Below, one piece after another: positions 1 to 12,223 of a stretch of 64,000 bases of DNA. Below the pieces are notes generated by a model that made no database searches, was not told the origin of the DNA, and worked only from the letters and a program-made list of their open reading frames with translations. The stretch is taken from positions 1,984,001 through 2,048,000 of the forward strand of contig JARWIR010000091.1 of assembly GCA_029959085.1 (NCBI GenBank), given 5' to 3'. Made by a program: the position numbers and the translations under genes. Each line of letters begins with the position of its first letter. The first letter of the stretch is position 1. Origin of the DNA: Nemophila menziesii. Lineage: Eukaryota; Streptophyta; Magnoliopsida; Boraginales; Hydrophyllaceae.

Positions 1-226
1 TATATATATATAAGAAAAATAAAACAAAAGGAAGTAAATAGATAATTGGGTTTTTGAATTGTAATATTAAAATTTTATTGAGATTCATAGTAAAAAGATT
101 AAAAGGAAAGGGTTAGGTTAGGATTAGAGGATTAGTGTTCAAGACCCCTTAGGTCATAAATATATATACTTATGTCCTATATTATTCATTTTTAACTCAT
201 ATTTTTGTGAAATAATATTATTTTCG

Positions 227-277
227 GACTAATTCCAGTGTTTTGTCCCAAAAAAAAAAAAGAGACAAATTCCAGTG
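227..277 (+). mobile_element. Candidate 23-bp LINE-tail micro-insertion with 14-bp target repeat
   Basis: A 14-base segment at 227-240 (gactaattccagtg) recurs at 264-277 with one mismatch. The 23 bases between them are ttttgtccc, a run of 12 A, and ga. This is what an extremely 5'-truncated non-LTR retrotransposition would leave: only the last bases of the 3' UTR plus the poly(A) tail, flanked by a target-site duplication. The LINE copy ending near 12,219 finishes with a similar short motif before its A-run. A chance direct repeat around an A-tract is the alternative. Confidence 0.4.
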
Positions 278-283
278 TATTTG

Positions 284-790
284 AAAATTGCAACCCTGAT
301 TATATAGCGGGTTTCTCTGGCTCATGTGTGGCAGGTTCGTCGTTTCGATCGGAGGTTCTAGCCTTGCACTATGGTTTGAAGTGGGCAATCGATCGCGGAA
401 TAAAAAACGTTGTGGTCGAAACTGATTCGAGTGAGCTTCACGCGCTAGTGAAGGGCGGTGGTAGCTCAAAGAATTGGAATTGCCACATTGGACGGGATTG
501 CCAAGAGATGTTAAGAACTCACTCCGGATTCGAAATAAGGTTGGTTTACCGGGAAGCGAACAATTGTGCGGATATTCTTGCGAAGAAGGGTGCGGAATCG
601 AGCGAAGGTCCTCGTGTTCTGGAGGATCCACCAGATTATTTATGGGATAGTTTGACTAGGGATAGAAGTGGGTGCGCGATTCCTAGACTAGTTATTAACT
701 CTCTGTGAGAGTGTATTTGGTTAGTTAGTCTAATCAACTCCGGCATTACGCCTCATTTGTATGCAAAAAAAAAAAAAAAATTGCAACCCT
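284..790 (+). mobile_element. 5'-truncated L1-type LINE insertion with 14-bp target duplication
   Basis: The 14 bases aaaattgcaaccct occur at 284-297 and again at 777-790, directly after a run of about 15 A. Between them lie the RNase H tail of a LINE ORF2, its stop at 706-708 and a short 3' UTR. Truncated 5' end, poly(A) tail and target duplication together define a single non-LTR insertion of about 0.48 kb on the plus strand. A few bases of the duplication are shared with the poly(A) tail, so its true length is 10 to 14. The encoded tail resembles, but is not identical to, the end of the full-length LINE at 27-33.5 kb, so it is the same family but another source copy. Confidence 0.9.
298..708 (+). 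pseudogene. LINE ORF2 C-terminal RNase H fragment
   Basis: The frame encodes the last 136 residues of a plant L1-type ORF2 polyprotein: the RNase H (RVT_3) domain that degrades RNA in RNA:DNA hybrids during target-primed reverse transcription. Visible motifs are ETDSSELHALVKGG (the second acidic segment) and EANNCAD (the last catalytic Asp region), followed by a tail with EDPPDYLW. The same segments recur near the end of the LINE at 27,110. Endonuclease and reverse transcriptase are absent because the insertion is 5'-truncated at 298. An ATG-initiated reading from 238 would add about 20 residues of flanking DNA and is not a real start. Confidence 0.85.
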
Positions 791-1685
791 ACTTCCCGGA
801 TCAGCCCCCGACTGCATCGTTTTCTGCTGCCAAAAAGGCCCCTAATAAACCTGCCCAAATGGAAATGGGTATCGTTGTCTTTTTTTTTTGGGTCGGAAAT
901 GGGTAGCCATTAATTATCAAACAAAGTGAGGCGAGGCAAGGCAAGGCAAGGCATAAATTATTGATCATGGGACCTTTTTGACCAAAAACATATATTACAC
1001 TCCATGTGCGTGAGAAAGCATTTGTTTTTATCATTCATTCCCGCCAATGAAGGACCATGCATGCATGTGGCTCAAAATATATTATCTGTCAAATCTCTGT
1101 TCATTTTCTTAACAATTCGACATGCTGGTATGGCACAAATGCTGTGAAGGTAATGGCAAATTACAATTTTATAGGAAAAAAAATGTAAAAAAATGACAAA
1201 TCTCTTTTGATCTAGTGTTGGAAACAAATTTGGAACAAAAAAGAAGTGCTGGAATCAAAATTCTTATGAACTACACAAGAGTCAAGAAATAGATAAGGTA
1301 AATTCTTTAGAAAAAATTATATTACAAAACTAGATTACATAAGGAATTACTGTATTGGTCACATAAATGAATTTGGCTAGTAATTAAATAAGTAAAGTAA
1401 TCAAATTATTATAGGAATTGAATAACTTTGGGAATTATTATATCATGATTTGTATATAATATGTATAGAAGTAAGAAAAAATCAAAAATTAATAATTAAA
1501 AAAATTTAATTTTTTTTTATAAAATTTAACATTTACAAAAGTTTGAATGAATCTTTCTTAAAACTTTCAATTTAATTTGTTTGATTGGAAATTATATATT
1601 TTACTATTTATGATGTTTGTGACTAGTTTATCTAATATTTATTGTGCAATTTACTTTATATTGAATATTATTATGATTATCTTAT

Positions 1686-1722
<37 letters not shown>

Positions 1723-2856
1723 TTTAGAAAGAGAAACCAATCAATGATGCAAGTGTACTGTGATATTTGAATGTTATCTGGCTTCATAAGACTTATAAAT
1801 TAAATTAAAACTAAAAATAATGTTGTTGTACTTTTTTTCTCAATATGCTATTTTTTTTTTTGCAAAACGTTGTTGTACATGAAAAAATAATGTGTATTCG
1901 TGTATTTACCAGAAAAGAGATAAATTAATTAATAAAAAATTCATTTCTTATTATAAATATAGACTAATACCATGGGGTGAATGACATGTGTATTATCTTA
2001 TTGAGGTTATGTTTCCCATAGTAATAAAAATCCCACACCTTTTAACTTATACCAAGTATAAATCTGAAATTTCGTAAGTATTAGTACTCCATTCCTAAGA
2101 CCATTACCACGTATCAATTGTACGTATATCATGACAAACTGATATAGATTAATTAAAAAGTAAAAATTAAACTAATCCATGAAACGTCGTTTCTATTTTT
2201 CCATAACTAATCAATAAAAATAAAAAAATAGATAATTTTAATAAACTTATCTAAATATTTTGGTTCACAACATCATTTCCAATTTTCCTTAAAAAATTAA
2301 TTTTAAGACATATGTTACTCTAAAATCACCAAAGAGTAAATTGAAAGGATAAATAATTTTCCTACAAAATCTATATTGTTTTTTCTCTTCACATTTTTAT
2401 CCTTAAAAAAATTCAAACAAATTTAAGTTATAATATAGATTAACTGGAAACAAAAACTTTACGGTCCCCTAACCCTAATAACATGTAAATGGATTGTTGA
2501 TAAGCACATATTGTACAACTATGTCATTTTTAGGATGCACATTGTTGATATTAATTAAAATGGGTGAAACTTTCCAAACACCTTTTATCTCGTTCCTTAA
2601 TGTTTTTTGCCCCCATTCTATGAATTTTTTTGATACGGTCCTCTGTCTTCTAAAAATGTGTCACATTTAGCCTTTTTTTGAGTTTTTGGTTACTCAACCA
2701 ATAACCAATGTTGTGGGAGCTAACTAGGCGCCACGTGGACAAATTTAAAACGTCAACAAGGATGATTTGGACTTTTTAAATCTTTTTTTAAGATAACCTC
2801 AAACTCATTTACACACTCACCCATACCTACCCGAGTACCACCCAATCAATCTCTTG
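791..2856. other. Intergenic AT-rich stretch, no gene recognised
   Basis: About 2 kb with no convincing coding frame. It holds a short pentanucleotide-like run (ggcaa repeated, about 928-952), several A/T homopolymers and a TA microsatellite (listed separately). The last 250 bases before the copia fragment contain an ACGT core (ccacgtgg near 2,732) but no recognisable promoter context. A short minus-strand frame at 801-1,034 shows no family resemblance. Confidence 0.6.
1692..1719. repeat. (TA)n microsatellite
   Basis: An uninterrupted run of about 14 TA units in AT-rich intergenic DNA, with no associated gene. Confidence 0.9.
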
Positions 2857-4096
2857 CTTATACTGCCTGTTTTGATCTTGAAATTGAACAATCAGATGTA
2901 AAATCTGCTTTTTTACATGGTGATTTAGATGAGACTATATATATGAGGCAGCCTGAATGACTTGTTGATAAGAAGCATCCTGAATATGTATGTTTGTTGA
3001 AAAATTCTTTATATGGTCAGAAATAATCCCCTAGGTAATGGTATAAGAAATTTGACTGTTTTATGTTGAAATGTGACTTTGCCAAATCTGAGTATGATTC
3101 CTGTTTCTATATTTTTGTTAAAACTGAAGTTCATGTCTTTGTATTGCTATATGTGGATGATATGTTCATTATGTCTAAATATCTTAAGTGCATCACTGAG
3201 CTGAAAAATAAACTGAGTAATGAGTTTGACATGAAGGATTTAGGTGAGACTAAAAATATACTTGGCATGGTTATTAACAGAAATAGAAAACAATGCATGA
3301 TTAAGCTTCACCAAGAGCCTTATTTGAGAAAAGTAGTTTCTAAATTTGGTTGCTTAAAGTGCAAACAGGTAATGTCCCTTTGGCTGGTCACTTTTCTTGT
3401 CTAAGCAACAGTCTAAGTCAGAAATGGTAAAAATGACCTCAGTCCCTTATGCAAATGTTATTGGTTTTTTGATGTATGCAATGATCATTACTAGGCCAGA
3501 TTTGTTTGTTATATCACTTCTTAGCAAGATATGTCAAATCCAGGGATTGATCATTGGTTTGTACTAAAACATGTACTGGATTATGTTAGCAGTACATTGG
3601 GAGTTGGATTGTGCTATGGTAATCATAATATCTCTTTTTAATTTGTTGGTTATGTGGATTCTGACTTTGCAGGTGATAGAGATTCAAGAAAATCTAACAC
3701 CTCCTACTGCTTTATAGTTGGGGCAATTGTATCTCTTGGAAGTCTCAACGTCAGCCCTTGGTTGTCTTGTCAACTATTAAGGATGAGAATGCGGCTATAA
3801 CTAACTCAACAAAAGAAGCTATTTGGGTACAAAACTTACTATCTTGAGCAAGTCTGTTAAAGGGTAATGTTTCTATATTTTATGATATTCGAAGTGCAAT
3901 TCAGTTAAGTAAAACCCATGTATATCATGAAAGAACTAAGCATATTGATGTAAAATTTCATTATATTAGAGATGTTCTTTCTAGTGGTGATGTAAAGTTG
4001 CTCAAAATTGCAACTGAGGGTAATACAGATTTTGGTACTAAAACTGTTACTAGTACCAAGTTCAAGCATTGCTTGGACTTGTTATTTCTTGGTTAA
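2857..4096 (+). pseudogene. Ty1/copia reverse transcriptase-RNase H fragment
   Basis: Reading across several stops and shifts gives the C-terminal half of a copia Pol polyprotein. It starts in the RT palm (DVKSAFLHGDLDE), continues to the catalytic LLYVDDM motif near 3,150-3,170 and the DMKDLGETKNILGM segment, and then reaches a decayed RNase H ending with a LLKIATEGNTDFGTK-like tail near 4,096. The longest open piece is 3,063-3,404. Gag, protease and integrase are missing and no upstream LTR was found, so this is a 5'-deleted relic. In-frame stops occur in the PE*LVDK and QK* segments. The 3' polypurine tract and LTR follow directly. Confidence 0.85.
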
Positions 4097-4190
4097 GTAT
4101 TTTGCAGGGTTTTTGAGCTAAGAATTGGCCTATTCACTATGATGTCCTTGTTGATATGCAGTTTCAGGTGGAGGTAGAGGTATACACTCC

Positions 4191-4434
4191 AAGGTGGAGA
4201 TTATGAAATATATTATATGGATTTATATATACTGTTGTTAAGTGTATTATGTTGTGACAAACAATTTGAAACTCAAATGAACCTCGTTCCCTTAAGTCGG
4301 CTTGACGACGTGGCTCATTCTTGACCCTTGATCTTGCGCTCCATCAACGCTCCCGATTAACCTTGTTGTTTATCTCATTTATATAGCGTCTTTTGTTTGT
4401 CGATGTAGTTTACTTCATTCTCTAGTATTTTGGA

Positions 4435-4482
<48 letters not shown>

Positions 4483-4800
4483 GCTCTCAAACCCTAGTTC
4501 TTCTGAGTTGTGAAACAATTGGTTTCAGATCTTAGCATTTGATCTGTGATAGTTTTATCCACTATTTTGTAATATCTCTTGTAATAAGTGATAATCATCT
4601 TGATTCTTCACTCGGAAGCTTTCAGCTTAGTTGTTAGGTTGGAGACTTCTAATTAGAAGCATACTCATACGGTGAATGTGGTTAATAGATTGAAATTGTA
4701 CTGAAACTTGTTACCTGAGGTGTTATAGTGATCGAGCTACTATCATTGGAGTTCAATGTGGATGTAGTTCAAGTTATTGGCTGGAAGACGATAAGTATTA
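4191..4800 (+). mobile_element. Copia polypurine tract and 3' LTR (3' limit uncertain)
   Basis: The purine tract aaggtggaga at 4,191-4,200 lies about 95 bases after the copia pol relic and has the usual form of a copia polypurine tract. The LTR probably begins with tg at 4,204. It contains a long CT microsatellite. Its 3' part (from about 4,589) is also present at 21,104-21,340, where it again precedes a MAP kinase fragment. The sequence near 4,755-4,800 (gtggatgtagttcaag, then gtgttctttattttg) has the look of a copia LTR end. No second LTR is visible, so the exact end and target duplication cannot be fixed. Confidence 0.55.
4438..4479. repeat. (CT)n microsatellite inside the copia LTR
   Basis: About 20 CT dinucleotides with one interruption (ctctatct) near the end. 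In plant LTRs such tracts often lie in the transcribed R/U5 part. Here it precedes a tttctga-like region with no gene. Confidence 0.85.
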
Positions 4801-4884
4801 TGTGTTCTTTATTTTGTGCACTTATTTATGTATTCGTTCTTTAATTCAAACAATCTTTCAAACCAAAACTATAAGAGTTTTTAA

Positions 4885-6012
<1,128 letters not shown>

Positions 6013-6574
6013 AAGATCATTGTTGCTAGAATTTCAAGGTATAATAATTTTTCGAGCCTTTTGAAAAGCATGTTTTTGCATAATATGTGGGATTAATGAT
6101 ACCAAACTTTACATTTGAGATTCTATTATACAATATTGTACTCGTTATACTTTTTAATCTTGTTGTTATACTCAATATGCGTGTAAGTAATTTGTATATT
6201 TAATTTGTCCACGGTTTTTTCGTTTTTGTTATTATTAAGTTGTTTTTTCCTTCTTATTTATTTTCGCTTATAACGTAGTAAGAGAAGATAAGGCAAGCAA
6301 ATGTGATCCTACACCATCAAAACATTATTCACTAAAAGTAAGAAAACAAAATTTTCATGTCTCTATTAACTCCTCATTTGGATACCAGAAAACATTTGCT
6401 ACAAAAGAATTACAAGTTCAATAGTTGGATCTATGGCAGAATATTCCTCAATAGAAATGCTAAAGTTCCATAATAAAAATGAAGAACATGACTAATTCAC
6501 AAAAAAGAATATCCTTGACTTGCTTCATTGTTAAGTTACCATCCCTGTCACTTGTAAACCATCACTCTATATAA
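6013..6574. other. Spacer between MAPK and callose synthase fragments, copy A
   Basis: No coding signal. Much of it recurs in copy B at about 22,700-23,105 (for example the segments around 6,300-6,540 and 22,890-23,100), which shows that the duplication spans both gene fragments and the spacer between them. About 120 bases around 6,180-6,300 are missing from copy B. Confidence 0.7.
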
Positions 6575-7008
6575 CCTATGACCATGCAAAGATCCTTTTA
6601 GTAGGTGAAGAAATTGAGTTAATAAATAAGTATTAATTTGACTTACAGAAAGAATTCCCCAGACAGTAGGAATAAATGCTAGAATGCAAGAAAATATATC
6701 CACCATCGTCAGATTAGTAACTACTCCAGCTAGAGCAAGCATACAGAATAGCCCTTGTATAAAATGCAATTTACATCTGGAAATTTACTGATCAGTTTTC
6801 GCTGAAAGTGAACACATTTACAAACTCAAAATATTTATTAATCACTATATTCTTACAACTCTCTACACTTTATATTATAATACACACCTGAAAAGGAGTA
6901 TAAGCCCCGCAAAAACAATCCATGAAAATCCATATACCTACAACACATGAGAATAATGGAGATGAGACAATCCATTATATTTCCAAGTCAATGAAGTATC
7001 GTTTCCTT

Positions 7009-10000
7009 GAGGGTCGGCCCGAGCAACTCGGGTTCCTAAGGCGAAAAAAAAATGAGGCCTTTTAGAGTATAATAAAAAATTATCCTATTTTGACCAAACA
7101 ATCATATATAAATAATTTTATAATAAAATTTATGAAATAAGCATTTATTAAAAATCGTAATAATATATCTTAACAATTACATAAAAAAACTTATGAATAA
7201 ATTTTTTATCTAAAAACTTATTCACTTTAAAAACACCTTCCTTACTTTTTGAGATACAAAGTTATTGATCAGATTTTTGTGTTCGAGTCCGTCTACCATA
7301 TCTTGTTCAATCGACATCATAGCCAATCCATTCAATCTTTCTTGTAACATCGTTGATCAAAGATAATTCTTAATTAATTTCAATTTTGAAAAACTTCTTT
7401 CGGCAGATGCAACGGTAACGGGTATTGTTAACAAAACTCTATAAGCAATCCAAGCATTAGTAAAATTTACTTCTCTTGAGCAAGAACTGATAAAATCAAG
7501 CACTTGAAATTATTTTCTACTTTCAACACCTTTAGTTCTAACAACAACTCATTTCCGTTAATATTTGATTTCATGTCTTGTTCCAAATAACTTTCAATTT
7601 TCAAGCAAAAGCTTTTCAATTCTTCCTCACTGGCACATTTAAGCCTTTTCACATCAAACAAAAATCCAAATTTTTCTTCATATTCCTGAAATTGTGAAAA
7701 TCGTACCTTAAGAGATAGAAGAGCTTGGTCAACAATAAATAAGAAGTAATTGATCCTGAATGATTCTTCAGGCGATTGTGACATAGATTCTTCATCGTTG
7801 ACATCTTCATCAAAATTTCTTTTTCTTCGAACTTTTTTTTCTTATGAAATATTGGTTCAACATCAAGAGACTCTGCAATTACTTTAGCATCAAACATGGT
7901 GGAAACAAATCCATTTTCTCTAAAATTTTCAAAGAACTTGATAAGTTCATCCAATCGAGTAATAGCAACATCTATTTGCATGTCTTCATTTTGAAGGAAT
8001 TTGCTAACACCATTAACAATGTTTAATATGTTAAACCAAATACATAAACTAAATAAGAATTCAATATTTTCAATCTTATTAGTTACCAAACTCTTTGCCT
8101 CACTTTGAGCCATGGAATCCTTAGTAGTATTTTCCAAATCTACTAATGCATCTCTAATCTCTTCACATTGATATCTAATGGCTTTCGCTGCTTCAACATG
8201 ACTTTCTCAACGTGTGATATCGGTTTCAATGTATAACCCTTCACATGTTTTTTAAAAACTTCCTAACGTTGAGGAGAAGAGGAAAATAAAGTATATATTC
8301 GTTAAATCACCCCAAAAAAAACTTGATGCTTTAGAACAAGATTTTGCCATATCACAAAGTGTAAGGTTAAGGCTATAACAACCACATGAAGTATAAAAAG
8401 CTCTAGAGTTGAATTCTAATACTCTTTGTTGAACCCTTTTATTTTTTCCTTTCATATTAGATCCATTGTCATATCCCTGTCCTCTTATATCTTGAATATC
8501 AAGTTCAAGAATTTTCAATGTATCTTTCAATTTATTGAAAAGTCTAAATCATGTAGTATCGTTCACTTATTAAAAATTTAATAAAGAATTCTTCTACCTT
8601 TATGGGTGTAGTAAACACATCCACACATCGTATAATAAGAGACATTTGTTCGAGACCACTTATATCGGGAGTACAATCAAGTAAGACTGAAAACTACCTA
8701 GCTTTTTTGATTTTCCGCAGAATTTCACCTTTGATCTCGCATGCTAATGTGAGTATCAATTCATTCTGAATTTTATGACCAAGGTAATGAATATGAGTTT
8801 CTGTATTTTGAATACGATGAAGATGTTCTTTCATTACTGGATCAAACTCTGCAATCATTTCAACCAAATTGCAAAATAATCCATTTACGATCGTAAATCT
8901 TCTCATTTGTCCCACGCAAAGCTAAATTATTACTAGCACGTAGTTTGACAACAAAAATAATTCTCACTAATACTTGCTCCCAATGTTCTTTTTCTCTGTT
9001 GATTTGATCTTGCACACTTTGATCAATTGTTGTGTTTTTTTTTCAATCTTGTTTGCAACTCAACAAAGGCACTCAAATTCGTAATATGTGCAACCCGATT
9101 TCATGTTCCCTTAGTTTAGCACTAAGATTACTCCAATCATCAACTCCTTGTTCTGCTAAATAGTTAGCCATATGATTTTGTTTGAATAACTTGCAACAAA
9201 AATAGAAGACCTTATTAACCGCTCTCGAAAACACAAGCCAAGTCCTATCTTCTTTTTCTCCATTGCGCAAAATCCGAACATAATTTGATGAACAGAAGTG
9301 TCGTCCTTCACCATCTTTTGGAAATCATAATCCTTATCTCGAGTGATCCTTATAGGACCTTTTTTGACTAATAAATCTCGTAATGGTTGATCAATTTTTT
9401 TCCAATTTCCTGGATCATAAATGGCATCATCAAGTGTCGCATTAACATTCATATCCCCGCCTTCTTGATGATCATCAAAGTTCACATTTTCAACTATCTA
9501 ATCATCATTTATATTTTCAAATTGCATATCAACATTCACATATTCGGTATCTCTATCAACATACATATTATCAATATCTTCATTAATATTTTCTATATTT
9601 GAATGCTTCGTCTCTTTAGGTTTAAGGAATTTGTGAAAAGCTCCTTTTTGAGAACTAATAAATTCATCTACCTTTTTCTTTTTTAACTTTTTAGAATAAC
9701 CCGATTCTTACTTACGAATCATGATAATTGATAAAATAATTGTAGAACAATTAAACCTGGATTTTTGACGACCTTCCTCCTAATAATTCTTCGTTTCGAA
9801 TTTTGTTTTCAAAATTTGTTTATATTTTCTGGTAGATTCTATTAAAAATAATATAATTTAGAAAAATTCTTCCATCCAATATTGGATGATCTTACACCAA
9901 TAATATTAATACACATAACCCATGTTTTAAACTTACAAAATAACTAACTTATTAATCTAATGACACTATAATTTAATCTTAAATTATATAAAAAAATTAC

Positions 10001-10193
10001 ATGACTAGTTTACGTTTGACTCACTTATAAGATATAACTCACCTTATCGCTAAGCTAACTTGTAATTCTGTGTTAACATAGTAAGAACTGCGAACTATAT
10101 TTAAATAATATATATACTATATTTTTTTGGGGCCCTCAATAATTTGAGGACCTAGGCGACCGCCTTGGTTGCCTTGGGCTCGGGTCGGCCCTG
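7009..10193 (-). mobile_element. hAT DNA transposon with 8-bp target duplication
   Basis: The 8-bp repeat gtttcctt at 7,001-7,008 and 10,194-10,201 flanks a 3,185-bp element. Its ends are imperfect terminal inverted repeats: the left end begins gagggtcggcccgagc, and the reverse complement of the right end begins cagggccgacccgagc (13 of 16 identical), with weaker similarity inward to an AAGGCG motif. The 8-bp duplication and the AGGG-type terminus are hallmarks of the hAT superfamily, and the interior codes for a decayed hAT transposase on the minus strand. The element interrupts the callose synthase fragment of copy A and is absent from copy B, so it arrived after the duplication or was lost with the deleted part of copy B. 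Confidence 0.93.
7200..9650 (-). pseudogene. hAT transposase (TTF zinc-finger / ZMYM1-like), decayed
   Basis: Minus-strand pieces line up with the plant group annotated as TTF-type zinc finger or zinc finger MYM-type protein 1-like. N-terminally (9,485-9,073) there is a WKKIDQPLRDLLVKKGPIR segment and a TTF zinc finger with a CCKLF motif and a downstream paired His. A central catalytic part at 8,530-8,250 has DIQDIRGQGYDNGSNMKGK, the usual second acidic region. The C-terminal region at 8,137-7,467 has AESLDVEP and SPEESFRINYFLFIVDQAL. The dimerisation domain at 7,420-7,210 has SAERSFSKLKLIKNYL, then a stop, then SIEQDMVD. Multiple stops and frameshifts make it inactive. Such a copy could only move if a transposase were supplied in trans. 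Confidence 0.85.
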
Positions 10194-11164
10194 GTTTCCT
10201 TTTACTTTCAGCTTGTATACAATCTCGTACTGGACTTGATATGGTCTCCAAACTCTCCCTCCAAAAGTTGTAATATGAGCCTGTTTAAAACATAACATAC
10301 AAAATATTATTACTAACACTATTTTGGGGAAAAGAAAAGATGATTAGGATTGATGGTGGGGCCTACCAATTCTTCATTTCACCAAGCCTCCCTTTTAACT
10401 CCAATTCCACCTCGATAAAGAAGTCTTCTACTGTCCTAAAGACAATAAGACAAGAGATTAAGAATTATTAAGCCAAATTTAAAATTAGAAAAGCTAGTAG
10501 TATACTATGAGAAAGCAATACTTACTTGTGCCACTCAAATCCATATGGATTGAACAAATATGGAGCATAAACCCAAGAAAGAGCCATGAACCAACTGCTA
10601 ATAGTAAGAAGAATGTAGGACAAACTACCCTCACTAAAACCGAATGACTACGGGCATAAAGCCTGTAGTTTTCAGTAAACTTGATGTGTTGAATGATAAA
10701 TCCTTTACCAGTTGCTTGGTACTGCATTGAAAAATGCAACATTTTTAAGCACCAGCTTTACCAAATAGAGAGATTAGGATAATTGAGACCGTGAAGATGC
10801 GTTCTTGTGCCCAAAGAAAAGGTAGCTGAAACTGCATAGTCAAAAACCCAATTATAAGGAATTTTTACTACACTATATGGAAAAATGTCAACAAAACAAG
10901 TTTAGGTATTCAAATGAAGATTTCTCACCATGGTACAGAACTAGTATCCAACAGTGGTGAAGTAACAGTATAACATTCTAAAGATATCAAAGAGCCGACA
11001 CAGAGGAATAACAGGATCGAGTGGAGTTAAATAATCCCTTCAGACTACATAAAAAGAAAGAGAGCGCTGAAAAACTTGCTAGAGAAGAACTGATCCACTT
11101 TCAGGCGCTAAATTGTTTATTTATGACTACTAAAAGCCAAAGGAGTACGAGCATGTACGGAGAA

Positions 11165-12219
11165 TTTGAATTATAACAGAACACGTATTTTTTGAATGCC
11201 CTTGGGCAAAAGCTGTATGGTTTTCATCTTCCATGGGTTTTAAAGTTAGCAACCAGCAACCATGTAAAGTGGATGCTTGGATGGCTACTGTTTTATACAA
11301 GACCCATAAGGAGGGTGACAAAGAGGCCAATATTCTCGAAAAATTTGCTACTATTATGTGGCACATTTGGAAGGCTAGAAATGAGTTTATTTTCAGAAAT
11401 ATTAAGGTTTGTCCCAAAAAAACCATATTTCAAGCTGGTATACATTGGCAGGAACAATTTGAAAGCTTAAATCCTAAGGATGATTGTTTAAATCTGAAGG
11501 AAGAAATAAATAAATATGAAATGAACTCTTGTGGAAATAATTTTCTCAAGGATGACTTTAAAAGTCTGAGAGAAAAAAAGGATAATTGTATATCTCCATC
11601 TGGTAAGGAAGAAAATGCGAGCAAGATTATTAAGAATGATAAAGAAAATAATCCAATCTGTAAGGATTCTAAACTTAAATGGCAACCACCCCCTATGAAT
11701 TGGTACAAAATTAATTCGGATGCATCTTTTAAAATTAATAAATCTATTATATCTTGTGTGATCAGGGACTGTTCAGGAAAGGTTATCAAGCTTAATTCTT
11801 GGGAGGTTGGAGCTGCTGGCCCTATTGAAGCTGAAGCACTTGGAATTTTGAAAGCGTGTCTATGGGCTAGAGATTTCAAGACCATAAGATGCATTATAGA
11901 GAATGATTATTTAGATATCATAGGGCCTTTAGCTTCCAATTCCCCCATTATTAATGATTGTATTAAGAACATAGTACGAAGTATTTATTTTATTAGTGAG
12001 TCTTGTAATCCATCTTTCTCTTATGTCTCGGGAAGATGCAATGTAGTAGCGGATTGGCTAACTAAAAACACGCCGAATGGCATATGTTTTGAGTTAGATA
12101 GAGGGTTAATCCCACCTAAATTAGCTGAATTAATCAAAGCTGATTCCCCAAGTGTAGGGGTAGGCTAAATTTTGTAATAGTTATCGGTTTTTAATAGAAA
12201 GATTTTGGACAAAAAAAAA
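11165..12219 (+). mobile_element. 5'-truncated LINE tail (zf-RVT and RNase H)
   Basis: The copy begins inside the zinc-binding RT-associated domain (reading EHVFFECPWAKAVWF upstream of the ATG at 11,233) and ends with a short A-run at about 12,211-12,219 after a 40-base 3' UTR. It inserted on the plus strand between the callose synthase fragment and the PPR flank of copy A. I could not find a target-site duplication, so its 5' border (about 11,165) rests on where similarity to the LINE at 41.4-43 kb starts. Confidence 0.75.
11182..12168 (+). pseudogene. LINE ORF2 C-terminal fragment, open for about 328 codons
   Basis: The frame is unbroken from the truncation point to the TAA/TAG-type stop at 12,166-12,168. 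Residues from the zf-RVT Cys/His cluster come first, then IMWHIWKARNEFIF (a conserved linker in plant LINEs), a charged low-complexity stretch, and the RNase H domain. The RNase H starts at NWYKINSDASF (first catalytic Asp), has AEALGILKACLWA (catalytic Glu helix), ENDYLDI (second Asp) and GRCNVVADWLTK (last Asp). All four RNase H acidic positions are present. Without reverse transcriptase or endonuclease it cannot transpose. The lack of stops suggests a fairly recent insertion. Confidence 0.8.
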
Positions 12220-12223
12220 TGAT

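Larger units (their letters stand above)
6575..11010 (-). pseudogene. Callose synthase (GSL) C-terminal fragment, copy A, split by hAT
   Basis: Read on the minus strand, successive exon-like pieces match the C-terminal membrane part of plant callose synthases (1,3-beta-glucan synthases of the plasma membrane). In order they are: a FDIFRMLYCYFTTVGY segment near 10,990-10,930; an ISLFGKA piece near 10,780; TGKGFIIQHIKFTENYRLYARSH near 10,700-10,625; a YEIVYKLKV piece near 10,230-10,205; VYGFSWIVFAGLILLFQ at about 6,945-6,895 with plausible splice sites; and ALAGVVTNLTMVDIF with AFIPTVWGILS at about 6,745-6,650. The large cytosolic catalytic domain is absent, frames are broken, and the terminal FNQAFSRG-type end is missing. 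A hAT element sits between two exons. It is a relic, not a gene. Confidence 0.8.

Noticed and set aside
218..631. Minus-strand frame opposite the LINE RNase H tail, and similar long frames opposite the 27-33.5 kb LINE
   Set aside because: These are antisense shadows of the LINE coding frames and show no independent motifs.
7009..10193. Host zinc-finger MYM-type protein gene
   Set aside because: Although its homologues are often annotated that way, the terminal repeats, 8-bp duplication and broken frames show it is a hAT transposase relic.
10494..10742. Stand-alone small membrane protein gene on the minus strand
   Set aside because: The sequence matches one exon plus intron read-through of the callose synthase fragment and is duplicated with the block.
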